This document shows, piece after piece, positions 9,481 through 21,696 of a DNA stretch of 64,000 bases. Origin of the DNA: Ilex aquifolium (taxonomy: Eukaryota; Streptophyta; Magnoliopsida; Aquifoliales; Aquifoliaceae); assembly GCA_951799425.1 (NCBI GenBank), contig OX637396.1:38184701-38248700 (forward strand). The letters are read 5' to 3'. The position numbers and the translations under genes are program-made. Below the pieces are notes generated by a model that searched no databases, was not told the origin of the DNA, and saw only the letters and a program-made list of their open reading frames with translations. The number at the start of each line of letters is the position of its first letter. The first letter of the stretch is position 1.

Positions 9481-12400
9481 TGTAGGCCATATCTGATGTG
9501 AATCCCTGCCAAAATAACTAGATTCAAGCATTTTATGGATTGCATCAATATCCTTCAAATGCTCTTTTAGCCATTCTATATCCATCACCGTAAGTAGGAG
9601 AACGATTATACTTCATACAAACTATCTCATATTCCCTCAACTTGCTCTCAAATTCATCACCAGTAGAAAATGTTTCCACCCATATTTCAGCTATTAGCTG
9701 GCATATTCCTTCCTCAGTTGCCCTATCCAAAGTAGACGGACGATACCAAGCTGTCAAACAAGTTTGAAAATCATCTTAGGAGGCACACCGACTAAGAATG
9801 TTACTTAATTTACACATTAGAAACAATTATACTCCAATAAGGATTTTTTTCGCCTTTGAGCAAGTGAAAAATTGGCTTGAGGTTTTGTGTATGGATAAGT
9901 GTACGAATATCTGTGAGTAAAATAACCTTGATGACGAATCCAGGCATGCATCATTTTGTGTGCTAGGGTTGCTCCAATCATCACCCTGCTTGTAGAACAG
10001 ACCAAAAATTAGAAATTTCAAGCAAATTAAAGATAATTTCCCCCAGTCTGTGAGTAGTTTTGAACCTGTTATTAGGCAAAGAAAAACAACTTCAACCCAT
10101 ATTCTATGAATTTCTTCTTGCAGTCCTGTTTTCAATGTATTGGTATGTGATATAGCCCCCTTTTCAAATACCGCGTCTGTTGCATGTGAACAAATTTAGG
10201 TAGTAAAAATTATTATTAAATCTATAAACAAATATACAATTAACTCAACTCCTCTTTCCTCATATTATAATGTAGATTTGTATCATCAATATCTGGTTGC
10301 ATAATTAAATAATATCATAATACATGGTAAATATGGTGGAAAAAACTAAAAATGGGCATCGCTACATTATGTTTCTCGTTCTATCCTTAGGTGATTCTCT
10401 ATGGAAAAATCAGACTGAATATCTTCTGTAGAAACAAAAACGTCATTTACTACATTATCCTAATTTTCTCTTCTTCTTTTTTATCACAAAAAGACTACAA
10501 ATGTTATGAGAGAGAATGTGTTTCAAAGAGGATTAAGGATGTGAATTGATAGGCTTCGGAGAGTGAAATGAATATAAGAAGATGGTAAAACTTGTTATTA
10601 AGAAGATGGTAAAACTTGTTATTAAGAAGATGGTAAAACTTGTTATTAAGAGGAAGAGTAAAAGTTAATGGAAGATTGAAAACTAATTAATTTAGAATCT
10701 AATGAAAGATGAAAGGAATAACAAAAGTAGACGAATGATTAAAAATTATTTAATTTAAAATTAAATGAAAGATGGAAGGAAGAGCAAAAGTGAATATTCA
10801 AATAAAAAATAAAATACTAATTAACTAAATAGAAAATAAAAGGATATATAAAGACATGATTGACATTATAACATTAGTTAAGGATAAATTTGAAAATTAA
10901 AAGTTTTTTTTTCCTTCATGTACTTTTATTAATAGTAGAGATAAGGAAAGATATCAAGAATATGTTTCTTACACTCCGCATAGCAACACCTCGTGTAGAC
11001 CATAAAGTCACCCCAAAAATAGGTCCATACTGTAGGAACACAAAAGCCAATCAAGCTGTTAAACTAAATATATATATATATATATATATGAACTTCAATC
11101 TTGCTAATTAATCTCGATGCCTTATTTACAAGCGCCTCACTTTTTTCCCCTTGCTTGATTTCTTGATGATTTCGTGACCATCGACCAGCAAAATAGGGAA
11201 GCCTCCTCTCAATTTAAGATTCAAAGTTTCGAAAAATTGATGCACCTCATGAATAAGAAGCTTGAATTCATGCATTGTCATGATAGAAGTAGAACGACAA
11301 TGAGGACAAATAACCCACCCAATCTATCAATACTTGGTCTACACATTGCGCTGTTAATGTTTGAAAGCGTATATGGAGGTATAGTCTTCTAGCTTCCATA
11401 TTTTTCAGTACTGCAAGTCTGCAATGACCAGTATCAGACCACCCAGTCATTTTTCAGCCCACAAGTTACTAGAAACAATTTAGTAAAGATATGACTGAAC
11501 ATCAAATACATAGGATTTAAGAAGGCACTAACACAAGTGGATCACAAGCCGTACTTGCATATAAACAGTTAGATTGTTATTTTCGTCTAATGGTAAGGCT
11601 TTAAAGAGTATGTTTGGATTCCTCCTTCCTAACCTGAGATTCAAATGGTCGAATTAACTTAGGCAAAATCCAAATGTGCTACTATTCAAAATAAGTATTA
11701 CTAGTCTCATTATCTTCAAGACTTCAAGTGTTCAACCATGCATTTTGATCTTGTACAAATAAGTGTCTACATCAACTATTTGAGGATTTGATTTAGTTCA
11801 TATACAAATTTGGCTCATGGCTAAACATTATTACATAGTTTGCATGCGGACGATGAAGTCTTTTTCCTAAAGAAAAGAAAAATATATTTATTTGGAATAA
11901 ATTACAATTAGTTTACCAACCTTAAATCTATGGCATATAAAACACCTGGGTGTCATGTCACCTTCATGTCTTTTACAATATATCTGACCCCAAAAGGAAT
12001 CTTTAATCATCCTTGAACTAGGAAGGGAATCCTGTAAGACAAATGTCAAGAGTATTAAAAGGCAAGAAAGCTACATTATTTTAATATAATACATTTATAT
12101 TTCTAGTGGACTGTATTCACGATAATTTTACTACAAAAGATTCAAGCATATTGTTTATTATCTTCTTCTTTTTTTCGGAGAATGATCCGTTTATTATCTT
12201 GAAAGCATGTTTGCGTTAATTGAAAGTCCAAATCAGAAAAAAAAAAAAAAAAAGTTATAATGAATGTGGTCAACTAATAACGCAGCATGACTTCTTCAAT
12301 TTAGACTTAAAGTTTTTAGATGTTCCTTTGCAACAGGACGTACACTTACCAATTCGCTGCAAACATCACAAAATTGGTACGCTTGATTACCATATTGCTG

Positions 12401-12560
12401 TCACCAAAATTTTTTTTAAAAAAATATCAGCACAAATGGTCATTCTTCAACGACTATGAACAATCATAGTTATCGTGTATGACGCTTCCACTCTTTCATA
12501 AGTAGTTATTGGTATAAGCAGCTTTTCTTTCATAATGATTGCCATTTTCTGAATAAAGTT
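9480..12560 (-). pseudogene. DA1-like LIM/peptidase gene relic with HEMMH changed to HKMMH
   Basis: In known DA1/DAR proteins a LIM region is followed by a zinc metallopeptidase that limits organ growth and is controlled by ubiquitin. Pieces here run in family order on the minus strand. 12350-12397 is a 16-codon exon ending CDVCSEL. 12031-11921 is 37 codons with SFWGQIYCKRHEGDMTPRC. 11323-11141 is 61 codons with VICPHC and EVHQFFETLNLKL. 9985-9927 has the peptidase helix LAHKMMHAW, and 9750-9545 has EEGICQLIAEIW and YGDGY. Exon phases agree within the first three and between the last two. The catalytic Glu of HEMMH is Lys here. The segment linking them (about 10060-10200) is degenerate, and the C-terminal tail (KDIDAIHKML) continues only in another frame after a TGA. 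A possible further LIM piece near 12500-12560 has a stop. It is probably an inactive relic. A truncated non-catalytic protein is possible but less likely. Confidence 0.7.
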
Positions 12561-13510
12561 ACGCAAAAGAGTGATTCTAAAATCTAGGTGGAATATGATT
12601 AACAATGTATAAAAATAACTACATATTAATGTGCAAACATTGGGACATCGAGGATAAGCAAAAATATGTCAAAGTTCAATTAGGGTCCATAACAATGGTG
12701 TGTGCTAAATGCAATTTTTAAATTTTGCTCAGCCTTAGAAGCAAGATAACCATATCAAGATTTCAACCTTATTTTGGGCTACATAATCTTTGTTACTCTC
12801 ATGATACCGACTGTTTGATGGTCCTTGCGACCTTTTGTGGGTGGAAGTACCAGCACCCATGATGGTAAAATGTTACTCGCAAAGGTGGGAGTAGAAAGAT
12901 TATACCCACATGTAAGAAAATTGGAAAAAAGAGTTAGTGTAGATGAGTGAAAAAAAGTAGGTGCACTTTTGATATTGGTCAAAAGACAGAACCAAAAAGA
13001 TCAGTTTCCATTTGAGAGAGAGAGAGATTTTCTTGTAATACTGACAATAAAACTTTCGAAACATTTGAATCAACATGGTGATTCTTTTTAAGGTCAATTC
13101 AAAAAGAAATAATCATGTTATCAAGTTTGGACATTTATGCTGAACAATCCCTTTTCTATTTTTCCCACATGTATGTATCTGTGAGTGTGTGTGAGACAGA
13201 GAGAGAGAGGAAAAAAAGGGGTGTGTGTGTGTGAGACAGAGAGAGAGCAGAAAAAAATTGGGGGGGGGGGAAGGGAGAGAGAGAGAGATTTTACAATTTC
13301 CTTTAAACAATAACAATATTATGTTTGCCTTTGTGCAACTTCTTATTACACATCAGCTCTTGAAGTTACACACAAGACTTTCACATTACAGTTTTCACTA
13401 CAAAATTGGAGTTGCTATGAAAAAATGCCCAAACCATCTCAAAATACAAATCAGAAAGAAATTAAATTGAACAACCAAGCAAACATTGGAAGAAGTGAGG
13501 GTCATCATAC
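12561..13510. other. Intergenic with GA/GT simple repeats, no gene recognised
   Basis: 13180-13290 holds two related blocks of gt-repeat followed by gagacagagagagag, plus a poly(G) run. The expected C-terminal exons of the neighbouring MATE gene were looked for here on the minus strand and not found. Confidence 0.4.
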
Positions 13511-14222
13511 CTGAGAAGATACCGCCAGTGCATCTGTGAGAAGAGACACAGCCAACCAGACTTGTAAGCATATTTGATGAGCAGCCATTGCTAGTGGACC
13601 TTGACGTGCAGCCAATGATGTTGCCAGTGTCGTAGTTGTCAGGAGAGCAAGAGTTCTCCCAAGAAGGAAACCACCTAAAAGAGCACAAGATTTGTAACTC
13701 AACTCTAAAAAATATGTCCACATTTCCTGGAGAGTATAGTAAAAATGGTGAAGCAGAGAGAAACAGGTTTAGCATAAATTCTAATTATGTGAAGTGTGTG
13801 TGCAATCATTCTAAAGGGGCAACCCAAGTCAATCAGGAACAAACTAAACATAATATCCTGCTTTTGGGAAGCAAAATTAGTATAGAAAAACATTTAACAC
13901 ATGTTTGCTTAAATAGGAGACCAATAATGGCCTACACTCGTCATTCAGTTCTACTATTACTTTCACAGCACAAAACAGTCGAATTCTACAGCTTAGCACA
14001 GGAATATAAAATAAGAGTACCAGTAACTTGGCATACCAAATTGTCTCACTCCCACATGTTGCGGCTTTAAAGTAACATTTACAATTAACTACATAGCACA
14101 ATAATTTTCTTTTCTCCCAAAGGTTCCTAAGCTTGAAGCAGAGAGAAATTAATTTACAAGTAAAAAGAAAGAACTTAAGAAACTCAGAAGCTGAAGTTAT
14201 TTAAGCTTCATATGGTGCAATC

Positions 14223-14256
14223 CAAAGAGGTTCTTCATATGGTGCAATCCAGGCAG
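14223..14256. repeat. Short tandem duplication at the broken MATE exon
   Basis: The segment ttcatatggtgcaatcca occurs twice in immediate succession. It lies where the fourth recognised MATE exon loses similarity to the family and runs to a stop. It may mark the deletion or repair junction. Confidence 0.5.
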
Positions 14257-14840
14257 TTTACCATTGGTATTTCCTTCTTGCTGAGCCTCTAAGGTACGAA
14301 AATTTTACAAAATTATAAATGAAAGCTAAAACGTTGAGCTAAGTGTTTCTTCTTGGAATGAGCAATCCAGAATTTAAAGCAGATTCAAAGGCTTGGAAAA
14401 TAATTAAAGCTTCAAATACTAATTACCCGACCTCCAGTGGGAGAAATGACCGCATTCTTTGACAGGTCTTCAGCCACAAAAGATGTAGCCACACTGACGA
14501 GAGGCATATTAAATAGTTGTGAAATAATGTTGAATATTGATATGGAAACACCAGCTGAAGCCAACTCCACAGGGCCTATGGATGCAAATAGAAGTTAATA
14601 AATCCACATATATTATAGAGGGAAAAGAAAAAGGAAACCCAAAAACAAAAATAACAGAGATATAATCCACTAGTTAGGCTCCATTTTTGAAGTCAGAAGA
14701 GTGGGAAGATGCAATAGGATCAAGTTTCAAATGCTTCAGTCAATATCTAAGAAAACCTAGTTATCACAGGAACATAGTTCATGCACGTAAAAACTTAATG
14801 CTACACCCAAATGATCATTACGTCAGGGTTCAAAGTATCG

Positions 14841-14922
14841 GCCGAGTCCGATACGACTCGGCCGAGTCCGATACGACTCGGCCGAGTCCGATACGACTCG
14901 GCCGAGTCGTATCCGACTCGGC
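14841..14922. repeat. 20-bp tandem repeat (3 units plus one inverted variant) in the hAT end
   Basis: The unit gccgagtccgatacgactcg is repeated at 14841, 14861 and 14881, then in a rearranged form gccgagtcgtatccgactcg. Each unit is partly palindromic. Sub-terminal repeats like these are where hAT transposases usually bind. Confidence 0.85.
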
Positions 14923-15436
14923 AAGGATCGATACGATAACGATACACGAAACGTAGAATTGCCGAATTAAACTAATATCGCCGATATTTCGGCGTTATCT
15001 CGGACGTCTCGGCCGATTCAGTGATAACTCGGTGCAAATCGGCGATTCACAGCCGAGTCACAGCCGAATCTTGCCGATTCACAGCCGAAGAAAAAAAAAA
15101 ATCCCCCCAAGTCTATCAGTGAACAAATCCCCCCAAATCTGAGATAAAGGGCAAAAAATCAACACCCCACCACTGTAAAAGTATAAAATCCAAAACCCAC
15201 AGTCAATCAATTCTGAAAATTGAACAAAAATCCAAAAAAAAAGCAGACCCACTAGAGACTCGAAAGTCGAAACCCCTGTGAAATTGCAGAAATCACATGA
15301 ATCCTACTGTTTAAACCCCACTTTTTCAACTATAAAAACGAAGAATACCAAGGATTCGACACTTACCTCTGCTTCTTCTTCATATGTTTTTGTGATCTTC
15401 TTCGGTTCTTTGTTGTGGTCTTCGATTCTTTATTCT

Positions 15437-15505
15437 TCGTCGGTGTTGGTTCTCGTCGGTGTTGGTTCTTCGTCGGTGTTGGTTCTTCGCCGGTGTTGGT
15501 TCTCT
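15437..15505. repeat. About 17-bp tandem repeat, four units
   Basis: Units of the form ttcgtcggtgttggttc repeat about four times with one change each. They lie in the leader-like part of the hAT element, and the ORF they create is a repeat artefact. Confidence 0.75.
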
Positions 15506-15609
15506 GTCTGCACCCATCTCTCTCTCTCATCGTGAGTTCGTGACTGAGAACTGAGCAGCAGACCCGTCTGACTAAAGAGGTAAGTGCTGCTGAATTTTTT
15601 TTTTTATTT

Positions 15610-15945
15610 AAAAGCATCTCTGAGTATTGTTTAAATATTTATTTTTGTCATAAAAGTAATATAAAATCAGTAGGTCATTTGGATAGAGCTTCCACTTATG
15701 CTCTTGTAGGTAACCGGTTCGATTCCCTCTAGCCACTGTTTGACTGTTTTGCATTATTTTAGTAACAATTACATCTAAAAGCATCTCTGAGTATTGTTTA
15801 AATATTTTTTTTTGTCATAAAAGTAATATAAATTAAGTAGGTCAATTGGATGAAACTCCCATTCATTCTTGCAGGTGACAGGTTCGATTCTCTCTGGGCA
15901 CTGGCTGACGGTTTTGCATTATTTTAGTTACAATTACATTTAAAA
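15610..15945. repeat. 167-bp tandem duplication containing tRNA-like B boxes
   Basis: Two units begin aaaagcatctctgagtattg at 15610 and 15777. Each holds a sequence like a tRNA 3' half with a near-perfect B box, ggttcgattcc, at 15716-15726 and 15881-15891. An A-box-like taggtcatttgg or taggtcaattgg lies about 50 bp upstream. No cloverleaf can be closed, so these are tRNA-related (SINE-head-like) rather than tRNA genes. Confidence 0.6.
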
Positions 15946-15955
15946 ATTAGATGAT

Positions 15956-16350
15956 CACAAAAATTATAACTTTAATGTAATAATTAGATACATTAATATT
16001 TTATAATAATAAATAAGTGGATATAATTTCTAATTTTTTTTTGATAAAAAATATATGTTTTATTTCAAATTATGTAAAATTAAATGTTACAATTACATTA
16101 GTTTTATATTTAAATTGCATATTTATTGAATAAATATTTCAAGTATTATTGTTTAAGGATCAAAAAAATTATAACTTTAATGTAAATATTAGATACATTA
16201 ATTTTTTATAATAATAAATAAGTGGATATAATTTCTAATTTTTTTTTTGATAAAAAATATATGTTTTATTTCAAATTATGTAAAATTAAATGTTACAATT
16301 ACATTAGTTTTATATTTAAATTGCATATTTATTGATTAAATATTTCCTAT
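15956..16350. repeat. About 205-bp tandem duplication inside the hAT element
   Basis: AT-rich text beginning aaattataactttaatgtaa at 15961 recurs at 16166 and stays nearly identical through ttaaattgcatatttattga. The low divergence implies a late duplication relative to the rest of the element. Confidence 0.8.
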
Positions 16351-18504
16351 GTTGAACATTGATAATGATAATTATTTTCGGTAGCGATTTTATGCTTCAT
16401 TTTAATTATGTTTAATGTGTTTTTGGATGTATTGTAGACATATGATGCATGAATGATGTTGTTTATATTTTTAGAATTTTCTATAATTTTTTCAAATTTT
16501 TTTGGAGCTTCTATCTTGCGTTTTGAGCGTATCGGCCGATACCGCGCCGCGACACCGCGACCGATGTGTATCAGTACCCTCCGAGTCGATGGCCGATACC
16601 GCGACTTTGAACCATGCATTACGTTGTCCAGAATAAATCTATAGATAAGTAACATGCTCTCAAATTCATGAACGATACAAGTAATATTAGAGAAGAATTC
16701 CACCTATCAGAAAGTATGCAATAATGATATATCAAACTAGATTTGCTGGATAAAATCGTGTGGCTGTTGGTGCGAGTTTTGGATATTAATCACTATTACT
16801 CGATATCATAAGATCTTATTTGATCTATTAATAAAATCACGTGTCTTATCAAGAAAAAAATATATTCCAAACTATCTTGAAAGGCCATCAATACATTGGT
16901 ATGAAACCACAAAATATGTACACTTCACCATAATAAAAACCTGCAATCCTAAATAGTGACTCCTAAATTGGCCTAGATTGAAATCACAAGTTCATGTATC
17001 ATTCCCCCCGTGTTGGTAAGAGCTCAGCTTAACACAGAAACACATCCAACATCTTCACCATCAAATTCCTGAACAGCAATGCAACAAAGCACTATGGCAG
17101 CAGCTAATTACCATTGTATGACCATCTACTTTGGATTAAGTGCACAGAAACACAATATAAGGAGCCAAATCGACCAGATACTCCAAAATAGATAATGGCC
17201 ACAAGCCTTTTATCAAAATTCTTTGATAGGTAAAATTGCACAAGCAAACGCCCCCCGCCCCCCCCCAACCCACACACACAAAAAAAGAGAAAGGAAAAAA
17301 GCAAAAAGAAAAACAGTACACTGCCCTTCAAACAATAAAGCAGGAGAGTGTGTGAAAAAAATGATACTAGAGGGACTTGGAGAACACAACATAAAGAAAC
17401 TGATATTGGTAACAGGACGAATAATGAAGTTTGAAAAAAATTTCCATAACCACCAGGTCCACCACAAACAATTAAATGGATTAAGCATCAGACAATGCAC
17501 CTCACCTAATCTACCAATATATGCTGTCTCCATCAGTTGTGCGAAGGGGTCAACAGCCTGTCCAGCAATTGCAGGCAAAGAAAGCATTACAAGTTCACGT
17601 TTGACATCTTGATGACGTGATTGACTAGTAGATATCCCTGTCAACTCCTTTCCACTTTCATTCGACGTCTCCGATGGACCAATCCCTTTTGCCTCACTGT
17701 AAACAGTATAAGGAAAATTGTGAAAGGATTTATTGATGTAAAGTCTAACTTTTTTTTTTGGGTCATAATATAAAATCTAAAGTCTAACCAAACCAGTGAA
17801 TTTCAATACACATTATTTCCTTTTACAACTCACGAAATTGAGGAAAAGACAAGTTAACTGACATCGGAAGGTGGAAGGGAAAAAAGAAAGTGTAATGTTT
17901 CACTTCAAACTTGGCTCCGAAAGGGCCTTTTTTCATGAAGAATAGCATTGCCAAATTTGCTCTTAAAGTGTTCCAAAATTTTAAACGTAGATCAACTGTT
18001 TAAGTATCCCATTCCTCAGTTGTTTACAACTTTTGATGTGAGATCACCATATGGCACATGCTAGATTGCTAAGAGATCTTCAAACAACTGCATGCCGTAT
18101 GTGTTTTCGCAGCGAAGACTGGTCCCAGTTATTAGTTGCCAGAAGCTGAAGTGAAACGCATCTATGTGTTTGTTGTCGTGCAACACTCGTGTATGTTCCC
18201 CTGAGCCACAACAACAGCCAAGGAAACCCAAGCAATAAGAGCACGCTACAATCCAAACTTCCTTAGTGTCCCACTAAAACCATTTTCTTATTCAACTGTG
18301 CGGATGTATCATTTACCAAGAGCAGGCTCCCAGTTTCCATTCCAGGTTGTCTGAACAAAAGAAAGCAATTTTTTTTGCTTCCTAAAGCTTCTAATATTGA
18401 TGCAGACAAGCTGCATATCTGTAGTAGCAACTCCCAGCTATCATTATATTGGCTCTTACGTTAATCAAGTACTATTACAGGACCGCAAAAATTTATCTCC
18501 CTTC

Positions 18505-19109
18505 GGCTCTCCCTAAGAAACAAGGACACGGGACACGTATGACATATCTGACACAGACACGTAGATACGATATTTCTAAAAAAAATATGACACGACCGCA
18601 TTGGGGATATGTTACAGATAATTGTGTTTTCTATATAAAATAATGTAATTTATCACAAATATAGTGATAATGATATATTATTCATAAAAAAAATTAGTAT
18701 TTGATGATAATTTAATGTTATCTCTAGTCATTTAGTGTACATATATATAGACTGACATCATAATAATCAATAATTATTAATTTTTTCATAGACGTGTACT
18801 ATACATATACAATTTAAATGATTGCTCTCATCTCAACTGTTCTTTTCTAAATCTTTTATGTATCATTTGTTTTTGTTATTATATTTTGAGTACAACTTTA
18901 ACATGTCTAATCTTGTTAATTATATGTTCTCTCATAGTATAAAATATTTAATAGTCAAATTTTTAAGCTTGTAAATCACAAATCAACACATTTATTATTT
19001 AGTAGTAGACACGTTTTAAAGAAGTGTTGGACACGTGTCCAAGGAGTGTCACTGTCTGACATGGATACGTCACCTTCTTAAGAGTGTCCGTACTTCATAG
19101 GGCTCTCCC
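18505..19109. mobile_element. Mutator-like non-autonomous element, 9-bp target duplication GGCTCTCCC
   Basis: ggctctccc occurs at 18505-18513 and 19101-19109 exactly, and the match extends no further on either side. Between them, the left end has aaggacacgggacacgtatg and the reversed right end has acggacactcttaagaagg, each rich in gacac/gtgtc words, giving imperfect terminal inverted repeats. A 9-bp duplication is the hallmark of Mutator-like elements. It is about 587 bp, with no transposase, in a MATE intron. Confidence 0.75.
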
Positions 19110-20131
19110 CCTTAACTGACCATCCACGCAATTTTGTCTTTACTTGGCTTCTTTATCCTTCATAAAACTACCTCTCACATCATCTCACCCCTATAATTTT
19201 CAATTCTTTGCAAAGTAACTACCCAAGGTCCCAAAAAAAAAAATTACATCATTTTTTGATAATTGACAAAGAAAGGTTACAATGCCAAATATTAATTCTA
19301 TACCAGTTCAACCCTCCCGATAACTTCGATTAACAAGGATCAAATTGGTTAAGACTTGGTAATTGATTCATTCTAAACGAGGTAGAAAGGGTGATCACAC
19401 ATCAAATGTGCCTGCGACTAGTATGACTAGTAACAGGAATATCATAATGGCTGTTTGAAGGGACAGATTTCAATCAAAAGACATCATATATCTTTATATA
19501 AAAGGCATTAAATAGTAACATAACATGAAATCCAATGTTAAAGATCGAAGTAAGCTGCTAGGAGAAATCCAGAATATAATTTTAAAATATGGCTCAATCC
19601 AAATGCTCTGCAATATCACAAGATACAGAACAGGGAGTACCATCTTATTCTCATAACATTCTGCCTATATTATGGTCAAATGCAGTAAAGCAGCAAAAAA
19701 GTGCTACTAAAAATTTAGTGTAAAATTACCTACCTATTAAAACAATGTAGTGCAAAATTAATACCATGAATCGAAGCATCATAATAATACATACATGTCA
19801 TATAAACAGGAACTGTGTATAATAACAGTTAAAAATCCCTCTAGAATAATAGAAAAAAATGGCAAATTAAACCAAATCAATGCTTATCACATAAAAATAA
19901 TAATACTAGTACCACAAGGCGATGGATCTAGGTCTTACGGAATTCTTTCCCTTGAACTTGAGAGGTCATGTTCTTCTGTAGAAGGAGTCTCATCCACATC
20001 AGAAGAGTGCACACCACAATCTGAACTTGATTGATAACTGGACACTTTAAAAATGTGCTTTCTCCGATGAATAACTGGTGATGTCAGCATTGGCTGGTGC
20101 TTTGCGGTTAGACTGCAACGCCTTACAACAT

Positions 20132-21696
20132 CTGCATAGCTCAACCTCTTTCAAATAACTAACCTAGAAAAATTGTGAATTCGCCTTGAATGTTCTGGAC
20201 AAAATGCCCTTGTCGCTTCATTCACGGTGTTACATCAATAAAAACAAAGTCAGGGTTGTCACTATCTTGTTAAACAAAAACATCTTGCTGCTTCCCATGA
20301 ATAGCAGCACTTTAGGGGAGACTAAATGAGTCCCCTTGGGCAGATTGGTTATAATTGTTAAAAACACTTTTTCTGAAGTGTACCTAAATGGAGTCAGAAA
20401 GCCCCTCCCTTTCTTGCTCCAAAAGACATTGAATACTTATTGATTCCCATCAAGAGGAAATTAAAGCTCAGAAATTCCAAGATGAGCATCCAGGTTTATA
20501 TGTTCAATTGAGAGGGCTAATCATCCAGGTGTATATTAGGAATGCACTGAAAGATTCTTATTTTTCATACATTAAACAACAACTTCTTCAAAATGTCTCC
20601 TCATAGACACAGACAAACTTATTAGCAGTACTACTTAAAATTATAATCAACCGAAATCTAAGGATACAAGTGAGTGTGCCACATAGCCTAAGATGAGATG
20701 CATACAGGCTAACTAAAACAAGCAAAAGCACTATAACCTTGACCCCTACGGTACAACCCTATAAACAATACATTGCAGAAGCCCCGTTTGAGGTGGGCGG
20801 GGGAAGCTCTAGCATCAATGAATCCTAATTAAGATAGCACAACATGCTACAGAGGCTTCTATAATAATTATTAGGCTTCAATGGAATATTTCGCCTAACA
20901 ATTTCTACTAGTGACCATTTTAACCATTTATGCAAGTTTTAGAAGATGCACAATCTAGTTTGATTCTTCAATGCATCACCAATTGGCTATCTTATAATGA
21001 TATCCACTGGTTTTGCTTATCCTCCAAAAAAATCACATAATACAGACTGCATTAACTGAAAAACCAATTGAAATGCTGCTGTTAAACACCCGAACAAAAG
21101 TATAGCAAATGAACAAATAAAACAATGAAGATTGGCTTCGGACTACTTAGAAAGAAAGTCGAATTTTTAGTGGCAAAGAGTTACACTCAAAACAATTAAA
21201 GATAAATGACTATCAAGCATACATCAAATCCACACACCATTCAGTTATTTTTGTTAAAACCTAGATATGAAAAGCTGTCCACATGATTCACAACCAAACA
21301 GCAAAATCATGTGCATGCCCAGGTTCATGTACTACAGGATGAATCTGGTGCATGCTGCGGGCGTGCATTTTGATATTCTTGTTCTCAGCCACTAATGTTG
21401 CATGTCTTACCTTCTGCGTAGCATGCTAGATGCGAAAACAAAAGGAGGCAGCTTGTTCATGCTACATAGCCAGTACAGAACAAAAAAGTATTTGTTTCAA
21501 AGCTTGAGGAATATGGATCATGTGGAAATTATCAGGGAGAAAAGGAATATCTGAACTCCCTCCCCCTTCTTCCCAAATCATCAGCTTCAAGTATATAATT
21601 GACTCAGAAACATGGTGTCCCTTAAGAGTATATCCTATTCCATACATAGAACAGCACACTGTAAGCTTCAAGGAGCGGATAAAGTACACGCATGTC
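20132..21696. other. Region between MATE relic and SLY1, no gene recognised
   Basis: It probably contains the SLY1 3' UTR at its right end and the missing first exon(s) of the MATE gene. No exon with a start codon and transit-peptide composition could be supported. Confidence 0.4.

Larger units (their letters stand above)
14816..16624. mobile_element. Non-autonomous hAT element, 8-bp target duplication CATTACGT
   Basis: The element 14824-16616 (1793 bp) starts cagggttcaaagtatcgg. Read from the other side it starts catggttcaaagtcgcgg, a typical hAT CA...TG terminus. The 8 bp cattacgt flank it exactly at 14816-14823 and 16617-16624. Sub-terminal cggccgag/cgatac motifs are repeated at both ends. 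Inside there is a CT-rich leader-like segment ending in a consensus donor (aaagag/gtaagt, near 15580) but no transposase domain, so it is probably a deletion derivative. It sits in a MATE intron. Confidence 0.9.
13511..20131 (-). pseudogene. DTX45-like chloroplast-type MATE transporter, core and C-terminal exons missing
   Basis: MATE proteins export organic solutes in exchange for H+ or Na+, and DTX45 is the plastid-type plant branch. Four exons join in phase. 20131-19939 encodes a Ser-rich N-terminal part with SSDCGVHSSDVDE. 17696-17506 has LPAIAGQAVDPFAQ and METAYIGRL. 14575-14432 has GPVELASAGVSISIFN and VATSFVAEDLSK. An exon starting at 14288 has EAQQEGNTNGKLP. A later exon, 13674-13511, has GFLLGRTLALL, AARQG, MAAHQICLQVWLAVSLLTDALA and ends at a good donor. 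The roughly 150 residues of membrane segments expected between 14288 and 13674 are not in those 600 bp. Nothing matching the final segments follows 13511, where the DA1-like relic begins. The first exon with a transit peptide was not found upstream. It is therefore a fragmented gene, with two transposons in its introns. Confidence 0.75.

Noticed and set aside
9927-9985. Frameshift just before the HKMMH helix
   Set aside because: Similarity begins at a usable acceptor (acaagcag/GGTG), so a splice border may explain the frame change; not claimed as a frameshift.
11066-11090. TA repeat as a regulatory element
   Set aside because: Plain dinucleotide run inside an intron of the DA1-like relic; no further signal.
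15670-15740. Possible tRNA gene
   Set aside because: Good B box but no acceptor stem or anticodon arm can be formed; tRNA-like repeat only.
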